A stretch of 11,713 nucleotides of DNA, taken from an uncultured Bacteroides sp. (GTDB taxonomy: Bacteria; Bacteroidota; Bacteroidia; Bacteroidales; Bacteroidaceae). Position 1 is the stretch's first letter. Every line of letters begins with the position of its first letter. A program made the translations under genes and the position numbers. Location of the stretch: contig CAAEFE010000141.1 of the NCBI GenBank assembly GCA_900755095.1, forward strand, positions 1 through 11,713, written 5' to 3'. Below are positions 7,481 through 11,713 of this stretch, in pieces. The notes under the pieces were generated by a model, which was given only the letters and a program-made list of their open reading frames with translations, made no database searches and was not told the origin of the DNA.

Positions 7481-8473
7481 TTATACAAAATAAATGTATG
7501 CCAATGTACTCAAGCTGATAATTATCCAAAGCAATATTCCTTGAATCAGAGGTTTAATTCCAACGGCTTTCAAAACATCAATAGAAAGAGAAGCACCGAT
7601 GAAGAACATAGTTATCGTCAAAGTCTTACGGGCAATACCGTTGATAGTTGCTCCTAATTGTGGCACTCCATCCAGTAAATAAGTATTTACCACCAATGCC
7701 AATACGAAGAAGAGGATGAACCATGGAATACTTATCTTTTGTCCTTTACTCTTGAAAATAAAGGAAGTAGCAAAAGCCATCGGGATAATCCAAAGAGCAC
7801 GGGTCAATTTGATAGTAGTAGCCACTTTCAATGCTTCTTCACCATAGGCAGCTCCCGCGCCTACTACAGAACTGGTATCATGAATGGCAATAGCTGCCCA
7901 TGTTCCAAACTGTTGTTGATCCATATTCAATGCATGACCAATGGCAGGGAAAATGAAAAGTGCAATAGCGTTCAAGATAAAGATTGTACCTAATGCCACA
8001 GACATTTCACTGTCCTTCGCTTTCAACACCGGTCCCACTGCTGCGATAGCACTACCACCACAGATAGCGGTTCCCGAACTGATAAGATAAGCTGTATTCC
8101 GATCTATTTTAAACAATTTACGTCCGATGAACCAGCCAATTACCAATGTTCCGATTACTGAAATGACCGTAAATTCCATACCTTCCTTACCGGAAGCTAA
8201 AGCAGAATGAAGGTTCATACCGAATCCCAGTCCTACTACTGAATATTGCAACAGATATTTCGATGTTTTCTTATTAAACTTTGGATGTGCTTGTCCGCAA
8301 GTTAATGCAAAAATAAGTCCGAGGAACAAAGCAACGGGAGGAGTTACCCAAGCCGACCATGCTTCCAATCCCGGAATATAGTCTAAAAACAGGAAGAAAG
8401 TCAGAGTGGAAAGCAGCGCAACATAAATCATCTTATTATTTGCCTGCAAAGTTTTTGTAGCTGTTGAAATCAT
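7481..8473 (-). CDS. YeiH/UPF0324 family integral membrane protein (putative exporter)
   Basis: A 330-residue inner-membrane protein of the Cons_hypoth698 (UPF0324, YeiH) family, often annotated as a putative sulfate exporter; the true substrate is not established. It is strongly hydrophobic with about nine or ten membrane spans. Conserved family motifs are the re-entrant-like SSGTAICGGSAIAAVGPV at 132-149 and the AIHDTSSVVGAG segment at 196-207. A positively charged IKLTRALWI (221-229) follows, and FFIGASLSIDVL lies near the C-terminus (290-301). Length and motif order are complete. The ATG at 8473 follows a good promoter at the right distance. Unlike in enterobacteria, no LysR-type regulator (YeiE) lies beside it. 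It is probably a single-gene transcript, and it converges on recA across the terminator at 7409-7458. Confidence 0.87.
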   Translation of the reverse strand: MISTATKTLQANNKMIYVALLSTLTFFLFLDYIPGLEAWSAWVTPPVALFLGLIFALTCGQAHPKFNKKTSKYLLQYSVVGLGFGMNLHSALASGKEGMEFTVISVIGTLVIGWFIGRKLFKIDRNTAYLISSGTAICGGSAIAAVGPVLKAKDSEMSVALGTIFILNAIALFIFPAIGHALNMDQQQFGTWAAIAIHDTSSVVGAGAAYGEEALKVATTIKLTRALWIIPMAFATSFIFKSKGQKISIPWFILFFVLALVVNTYLLDGVPQLGATINGIARKTLTITMFFIGASLSIDVLKAVGIKPLIQGILLWIIISLSTLAYIYFV

Positions 8474-8503
8474 ATCTTTTTGTCTTTAATCGTTTTCCGG
8501 GTG

Positions 8504-8535
8504 CAAAGGTACGGTAAACAATCAAGACCCACCAA
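8504..8535 (-). promoter_or_regulatory. Promoter of the YeiH-family gene
   Basis: On the minus strand TACCTTTG (8504-8511) is an exact TAnnTTTG -7 box. TTGG (8532-8535) matches the -33 TTTG at three of four positions with a 20-bp spacer, the best promoter pair in the window. The start of transcription would fall roughly 25 bases before the ATG at 8473. Confidence 0.65.
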
Positions 8536-8593
8536 TAGTTTCTAATTATGCATTATAACTTTTAATTATAAGCATACTCTCTCCCAACTACTC

Positions 8594-8968
8594 TTACACT
8601 GTTACAATGTCTTTCCCAAAAGGCGATAATGCCAAAGATGCCAACTTGAAATGTTGTAATCCAAAAGGGATTCCGATAATGGTAATGCACAATATAGCCC
8701 CGAAAACCAAATGTGACAGACAGATCCAAATGCCACCCAGAAATATCCACAGGATATTCATCAATATATAGAGGCAGCCACCGGAACGGTTCCCACTTCT
8801 GACTTCTTTACCGAAAGGCCATAAAGCAAGTCCGGCCAACTTCAATGTTTGCATTCCAAAAGGAATGCCGATAATGGTCAGCATCATCAATAAACTCGAA
8901 ATGAGATATTCGACAGCAGTAAAGATACCACCAAGCAGCAGCCACAATAGATTCATTAAACAGCCCAT
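8594..8968 (-). CDS. YccF-domain membrane protein (tandem YccF repeat)
   Basis: A small 124-residue inner-membrane protein made of two near-copies of the YccF domain. The first half has NLLWLLLGGIF (6-16) and TIIGIPFGMQTLKLAGLAL (31-49) followed by WPFGKEV. The second half repeats this as NILWIFLGGIW (71-81) and TIIGIPFGLQHFKLASLAL (96-114) followed by SPFGKDI. The repeat pattern IGIPFG-x-Q-x-x-K-L-A-x-L-AL-x-PFGK is the family signature. YccF function is unknown. Length is a little under E. coli YccF (148). The gene lies only 18 bases after the DUF1810 gene on the same strand, so the two are probably co-transcribed. A second in-frame ATG exists four codons downstream (8956). No strong terminator is visible between its stop and the YeiH promoter region. 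Confidence 0.9.
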   Translation of the reverse strand: MGCLMNLLWLLLGGIFTAVEYLISSLLMMLTIIGIPFGMQTLKLAGLALWPFGKEVRSGNRSGGCLYILMNILWIFLGGIWICLSHLVFGAILCITIIGIPFGLQHFKLASLALSPFGKDIVTV

Positions 8969-8986
8969 ATAAAATAGTATTAGTTA

Positions 8987-9418
8987 TTATTCCAATTTTC
9001 TTTTTGTTGTCTCATCCACTTTACCCTGAAAATAATGGTCGATCACTTGCTGAAACAAATCATCCGAAGCAACTTCATTAAAAAGCGTCATGCATGACAA
9101 TACTTTCATCGCATCTAACGAACCGAAAACTTCCTGCGCCGTTTTATTTTTCAATTGAAGAAAAACAGACGTTATTTCACGAAGTCTTTCTCCCAAAATT
9201 GGATGGGCAAGATATGCTTCAGCCTCTTCTTTGCCGCTAAGACCATAATACTGTGAATTATAACTCATGCCCAATCCTTTCAGTTGAGGAAATATATACC
9301 AAATCCAATGGGAATATTTCCGCCCGTTTCTAACTTCTGCAAGGGCTTGTTCATAATCACCTCGCTGGGCATCTAAAAATCGTTGTAAGTTATAGTTGGT
9401 CATAGATACTTCTCGCAT
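8987..9418 (-). CDS. DUF1810 family protein
   Basis: A small soluble protein of 143 residues from the DUF1810 (COG5579, calpastatin-like) family, whose biochemical role is unknown. Family marks are the N-terminal YNLQRFLDAQ (9-18), the nearly invariant KYSHWIWYIFPQ (34-45), GLGMSYNSQYYGL (48-60), the AHPILGERLRE stretch (71-81), and a DAMKVLSCMTLF segment in the C-terminal half. Two starts are possible: the upstream ATG at 9418, with an A-rich leader, and an internal ATG at 9403 that gives the MTNYNLQRF terminus typical of the family with a GAGAAG sequence just before it. The shorter form (138 residues) fits the family slightly better. The gene ends 18 bases before the YccF gene and begins 59 bases after the acetyltransferase, so all three may share a transcript. 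Confidence 0.88.
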   Translation of the reverse strand: MREVSMTNYNLQRFLDAQRGDYEQALAEVRNGRKYSHWIWYIFPQLKGLGMSYNSQYYGLSGKEEAEAYLAHPILGERLREITSVFLQLKNKTAQEVFGSLDAMKVLSCMTLFNEVASDDLFQQVIDHYFQGKVDETTKRKLE

Positions 9419-9477
9419 TTTTTTAAGTTATCATACTTTCAGGAGATAACAGAATCAAATAAGTGATTTATTTCGAA

Positions 9478-10410
9478 TCACAGCACTTTTTTCAATTCTA
9501 TTAAAGCCGAGACTTCGTTTTCCTTATTAATGTACTTCTCTATTTCATAGGGTTTATATCCTAATTTAGTATATAACAGAAGCCCACTCGTATTAGCATC
9601 AAAACAAGACAAATGAAGCTCCGATACATTATATTTCTTTTTCCCAATATCTTCCATAGCATTTATCAGAAATGTGCCAACGCCACGATTACGAAAACAA
9701 GGACTTACTATTACATTTCCAATAGCACAATATTGAGATTCTCTTACCTCATAGAAATTTGCAAACCCTACTACTTCATTATTAAATAAAACAACAGTCG
9801 AATCAAATCTATCTTTTATTGTATTCTTTAATTGATTGATTGTTAAAGGAAAATCAGCTTTAGGAAACATAAAAAACAGTTCCTGCTTGTTTCGAGGTAA
9901 TTTACAAACAGTTTCTAAATCGTCAAACGTAAAATCTCTATAAGTAAGTTTTTCTTTTTCCATAATAATCATGCTGATACCCTCCATTTCTTTTCTACAT
10001 ACAATATTATAACCGACTTTGCTATATAGATGCAAAGTATTGGGTGTCTCTTCGCCTGTAAAAAGAGAAAACTTATGACAGTGAGGAAATAACCGTTCTA
10101 TTTCAGTCATAAGTTCTCTACCTATACCTTTATTCTGAAAATCGGGATGCACTATCAATTTACCAATATGACATACTCTATTTTCATCCATACATCCCCT
10201 GACAGAACCTACAATCTGTCCATCATCTGATACGTATTTTAGAATAATGCCTGTCTGATACTCATCACAAATCTCATCCTGATTTTGCAACAAAGGGGGA
10301 AGATCGAATTTATTCATTCGTTCGGCCACCACCATAAAAGATTTCTTTTGCAAAGATAAAATGTTTACCAAATCATTTTCTTCAGCTTGCATGATATTAG
10401 TATGACTCAT
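9478..10410 (-). CDS. GNAT family acetyltransferase with two tandem GNAT domains
   Basis: A predicted acetyl-CoA-dependent N-acetyltransferase with two complete GNAT domains in one chain. With the start chosen here it has 310 residues: domain 1 about 1-152, domain 2 about 153-310. Each domain has its acetyl-CoA pyrophosphate loop (QNKGIG at 92-97, RNRGVG at 240-245) and a late LYSKVGY / LYTKLGY motif (128-134, 279-285). The substrate is unknown. The frame can be extended to a GTG at 10461 (327 residues), but that start lies upstream of a -7 box at 10418-10425. The ATG at 10410 begins the first GNAT strand and is preferred; an ATG at 10392 is also possible. The coding sequence is visibly more AT-rich than the dnaK and recA regions, a hint of later acquisition. 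Both domains keep the loop motif, so either could be active. Confidence 0.88.
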   Translation of the reverse strand: MSHTNIMQAEENDLVNILSLQKKSFMVVAERMNKFDLPPLLQNQDEICDEYQTGIILKYVSDDGQIVGSVRGCMDENRVCHIGKLIVHPDFQNKGIGRELMTEIERLFPHCHKFSLFTGEETPNTLHLYSKVGYNIVCRKEMEGISMIIMEKEKLTYRDFTFDDLETVCKLPRNKQELFFMFPKADFPLTINQLKNTIKDRFDSTVVLFNNEVVGFANFYEVRESQYCAIGNVIVSPCFRNRGVGTFLINAMEDIGKKKYNVSELHLSCFDANTSGLLLYTKLGYKPYEIEKYINKENEVSALIELKKVL

Positions 10411-10417
10411 AATATTA

Positions 10418-10425
10418 CAAATATA
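10418..10425 (-). promoter_or_regulatory. Candidate -7 box of the GNAT gene
   Basis: On the minus strand TATATTTG is an exact TAnnTTTG match. A TCTG at 10444-10447 could act as -33 with an 18-bp spacer. The predicted start of transcription is near 10411, almost at the ATG at 10410, so the mRNA would be leaderless or translated from the ATG at 10392. This argues against the GTG start at 10461. Confidence 0.45.
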
Positions 10426-10596
10426 CACTTTTCTAAAAACTAACAGAAGCATTGCATCCACTTTTTAGAAAATAATATATTAAGCATAAAATCCCGTTAT
10501 ATCCTTTCTCTTTAATCATCTTCATTCCCTCCCAAACTATTAATAGAAAACTTCTTCTTTATTAAGGATAAACTTCTTTTTGTCAAATAGAAAACT

Positions 10597-10604
10597 TATC
10601 TTTG
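10597..10604 (+). promoter_or_regulatory. Possible -7 box inside the phased repeats
   Basis: TATCTTTG matches TAnnTTTG exactly and lies in the third unit of repeat block 1. It would give a leader of about 190 bases that carries the large palindrome. The nearest TTTG (10579-10582) is too close to serve as a normal -33. Confidence 0.35.
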
Positions 10605-10612
10605 TATAAGAG

Positions 10613-10708
10613 TAAACTATAAATGCAAGCTTTGATTATAAAAATGAAAGCTTTGTTTTTATAAACGCAAGCTTCAATTATAAAAACAAAAGTTGCATTT
10701 ATAGTTTA
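10613..10708. repeat. 96-bp imperfect palindrome with 16-bp perfect arms
   Basis: TAAACTATAAATGCAA (10613-10628) is the exact reverse complement of TTGCATTTATAGTTTA (10693-10708). The interior, made of repeat block 2, keeps partial complementarity towards a centre near 10660. The DNA could extrude a cruciform, or the RNA could form a long interrupted hairpin. The arms are AT-rich and no U-run follows, so it is not a standard terminator. Confidence 0.7.
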
Positions 10709-10748
10709 TAATTAATCAAAAGGAACTTTACTATTAGAAGAAAGGAAG

Positions 10749-10779
10749 TTTGCCTCTAATACAAAAGAACTTATCTATT
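10749..10779 (+). promoter_or_regulatory. Alternative proximal promoter of the HU-like gene
   Basis: TTTG at 10749-10752 is followed after 19 bp by TATCTATT (10772-10779), which matches the -7 consensus at four of its six defined positions. Transcription would begin about 15 bases before the ATG. It lies inside repeat block 3, so a protein bound to the repeats would cover it. It is weaker than the box at 10597 but better placed. Confidence 0.3.
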
Positions 10780-10801
10780 AATACTTTAAACAATAGATGA
10801 T

Positions 10802-11428
10802 ATGGCAAGATATATCATAGAGGAGATGCCCGATCTTCAGAAAACAGGCAAAAGAATTACTTATCCTAAATTTGCGCGGATAGATAATACAAGCATAAAA
10901 GAGTTGGCGCAACGAGTTGGCGACGTCAGTGGATTCAGTGCAGGAGACATAGAAGGCGTACTACTTCAGACCGCCATTGAAATGGCGCATTTGATGGCAG
11001 AAGGGCGCTCGGTAAAGATAGACGGAATAGGAACGTTTACTCCCTCTCTTACTTTAGGCAGAGACAAGGAGCGGGAAGATCCAGAAGAAGGGGGGAGTCA
11101 TCGCAACGCACAAAGTATTTTTATAGGAGGTGTAAATTTCCGGGTAGACCGAGAAATGGTGAGAAATATCAGCGAAAGATGCCAACTGGAAAGAGCACCC
11201 TGGAAAAAGCAACGATCCTCTAATAAATTCACATCGGAACAACGACTGGCATTAGCTCTAAAGTATCTGGATGAACATCCCTTCCTGACCGTTTGGGAAT
11301 ATCGCAAACTAACAGGATTGTTGCAAACAGCAGCAACCAACGAACTAAGACAGTGGGGACATCAACCGGATTCTGGAATAGAAATCACAGGAAGAGGAGC
11401 ACACAGGGTATATATAAAGAAAAAATAG
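10802..11428 (+). CDS. HU-like (HU-HIG type) DNA-binding protein with winged-helix-like C-terminus
   Basis: A 208-residue protein; classic HU is about 90. Residues 1 to about 128 form the extended HU/IHF-like domain common in Bacteroidetes. It has an N-terminal strand region, a helical dimerisation part (SIKELAQRVG and DIEGVLLQTAIEMAHLMAEG, 31-68) and the HU signature KIDGIGTFTPSL at 72-83. A charged, variable arm region follows at 86-101, then IFIGGVNFRVD from 106. Residues 143-208 look like a small winged helix: helix EQRLALALKYLDEHP, helix VWEYRKLTGL, helix AATNELRQWG and a strand-turn ITGRGAHRVYIKK. The protein should bind DNA in the nucleoid or at specific sites. It sits alone between two repeat fields, downstream of the phased array and upstream of the TGAGAAAT field, which suggests self-regulation. 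The ATG at 10802 starts the typical MARYIIEEMP terminus. Confidence 0.85.
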   Translation: MARYIIEEMPDLQKTGKRITYPKFARIDNTSIKELAQRVGDVSGFSAGDIEGVLLQTAIEMAHLMAEGRSVKIDGIGTFTPSLTLGRDKEREDPEEGGSHRNAQSIFIGGVNFRVDREMVRNISERCQLERAPWKKQRSSNKFTSEQRLALALKYLDEHPFLTVWEYRKLTGLLQTAATNELRQWGHQPDSGIEITGRGAHRVYIKKK

Positions 11429-11450
11429 TCGAACGAAGAGGATAACAGTA

Positions 11451-11602
11451 TGAGAAATACCCCGAAAATAGATGAGAAATAACTGTTTTGAGGCCTATTT
11501 CACTAAAGAAACTATGAGAAATAGGCTTTCTCAAAACGTTTCTCATTCAGTAATTATCTGGTTATAAGATTATTATAAAATAATTATGAGAATATGAGAA
11601 AT
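11451..11602. repeat. TGAGAAAT repeat field downstream of the HU-like gene
   Basis: TGAGAAAT occurs exactly at 11451, 11473, 11515 and 11595. Partial direct copies lie at 11489 (TGAGGCCT) and 11587 (TGAGAATA), and inverted partial copies lie at 11527-11533 and 11538-11545. The first three exact copies are 22 and 42 bases apart, again about two and four helical turns. TAATTAT also repeats at 11551 and 11581. No gene lies in 11429-11617. The field could be an operator region or part of the 3' region of the HU-like transcript. Confidence 0.6.
11485..11537. other. Long hairpin downstream of the HU-like gene
   Basis: GTTTTGAG (11485-11492) and GCCTATTTC (11493-11501) pair with GAAATAGGC (11518-11526) and CTCAAAAC (11530-11537). 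This makes a 17-bp stem interrupted only by a three-T bulge, with a 16-base loop. It begins 57 bases after the HU-like stop. It may terminate that transcript, with TTTCTC after the inner stem as a weak U-tract, but the absence of a true U-run makes this uncertain. It also carries the TGAGAAAT motif on one arm. Confidence 0.6.
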
Positions 11603-11609
11603 GAAAATC

Positions 11610-11617
11610 ATTTTTCT
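11610..11617. repeat. Presumed left copy of an 8-bp target duplication (ATTTTTCT)
   Basis: These eight bases directly precede the insertion-sequence end at 11618. ISL3-type elements usually duplicate 8 bp of an AT-rich target. The matching copy would lie beyond the right edge of the window, so this cannot be confirmed here. Confidence 0.35.
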
Positions 11618-11713
11618 GGTTCTTCGTCAAATTTGGTGGTACTTCTTCTATTGTGAATAAATAATCTTCGCTCTCAGTAGTTTAATTCCTGCCCTATTGT
11701 ACATCTGTCTTTT
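11618..11713 (-). mobile_element. End of an ISL3-family insertion sequence, cut by the window edge
   Basis: GGTTCTTCGTCAAATTTGG (11618-11636) resembles the terminal inverted repeat of ISL3-family elements, which begin GG-x-TCTT-x-G. It lies 30 bases beyond the stop of a minus-strand frame whose product looks like the C-terminus of an ISL3 transposase. Both signs point to the transposase-3' end of an element extending past the right edge. The opposite end and most of the transposase are outside the window. Confidence 0.65.
11648..11713 (-). CDS. ISL3-family transposase, C-terminal fragment (continues beyond the window)
   Basis: A minus-strand reading frame is open from the window edge to a TAG at 11648-11650, giving the last 21 residues. 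They include KRQMYNRAGIKLLRAK. This closely resembles the conserved end of ISL3-type (COG3464) transposases, where the sequence KRQMYGRAGF-x-LLR follows the catalytic DDE domain. The enzyme would move the surrounding element by cutting at its inverted repeats. Whether the gene is intact cannot be judged because only the end is visible. The fragment is too short for certainty alone, but the adjoining inverted repeat supports the call. Confidence 0.6.
   Translation of the reverse strand, partial: KRQMYNRAGIKLLRAKIIYSQ

Larger units (their letters stand above)
10546..10787. repeat. Three blocks of helically phased 21-22 bp degenerate repeats
   Basis: The gap 10462-10801 holds no gene; its last 240 bases are periodic. 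Block 1 has AAACTT/AAACTA cores starting at 10548, 10570, 10592 and 10614, spaced exactly 22 bp. Block 2 has AAGCTT cores at 10627, 10648 and 10669 and a diverged AAGTTG at 10690, spaced exactly 21 bp. Units 1-3 share a G-x-AAGCTT start and a TATAAA end. Block 3 has AACTT/AAGTT/AACTT cores at 10724, 10746 and 10768, again 22 bp apart. The spacing equals two helical turns, so the cores face one side of the DNA. The repeats are contiguous and degenerate, without spacers. A role as a binding array or curved promoter DNA for the HU-like gene that starts 14 bases later is inference. Positions 10462-10545 show nothing recognisable. Confidence 0.75.

Noticed and set aside
8562..8750. A 62-codon minus-strand frame overlapping the YccF gene
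   Set aside because: It overlaps the well-supported YccF frame on the same strand in another phase and has no family features.
10411..10461. N-terminal extension of the GNAT protein from the GTG at 10461
   Set aside because: The extension is not part of the GNAT fold, begins with GTG, and lies upstream of an exact -7 box.
10546..10787. A CRISPR array
   Set aside because: The units are 21-22 bp, contiguous and degenerate, with no unique spacers and no cas genes in the window.

Overview
This window reads as chromosomal DNA from a Bacteroides-type gut bacterium. The dnaK, recA and bcp products have typical Bacteroidetes sequences. The saccharopine-dehydrogenase-like gene in front of bcp-recA matches the carboxynorspermidine dehydrogenase of the Bacteroides spermidine route. 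Several genes are preceded by the Bacteroides primary-sigma -7 box TAnnTTTG instead of an E. coli-type -10, and Shine-Dalgarno sequences are weak or absent. A species cannot be fixed from the sequence alone.

Layout. Positions 1-1981 hold a complete dnaK (minus strand) with a hairpin terminator at the left edge and a structured leader upstream. Positions 2243-3098 hold a minus-strand lipoprotein with two META (HslJ-like) domains and a strong terminator. It diverges from a plus-strand exported protein of unknown function (3244-4527), built from about three repeats and a BamE-like tail. Positions 4625-7364 form a likely three-gene plus-strand operon: carboxynorspermidine dehydrogenase, the peroxiredoxin bcp and recA, closed by a strong terminator at 7409-7458. 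Positions 7481-10410 carry four minus-strand genes: a YeiH/UPF0324 membrane protein with its own promoter, a tandem-YccF membrane protein, a DUF1810 protein and a tandem GNAT acetyltransferase.

The right end differs in character. An AT-rich gene-free stretch (10462-10801) holds helically phased degenerate repeats: four units at 22-bp spacing, four at 21-bp spacing and three at 22-bp spacing, including a 96-bp imperfect palindrome. It lies immediately before a plus-strand HU-like DNA-binding protein with a C-terminal winged-helix-like extension (10802-11428). Behind that gene comes a second repeat field based on TGAGAAAT, with a long hairpin. The window then runs into the end of an insertion sequence of the ISL3 type: an inverted-repeat end at 11618, and the last 21 codons of a minus-strand transposase.

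How the genes relate. The left two thirds are housekeeping functions: protein folding, polyamine synthesis, peroxide defence and recombination. The right third is accessory. The HU-like gene flanked by two phased repeat fields is the most unusual item and looks like a self-regulating DNA-binding protein with its own target arrays. That interpretation is inference.
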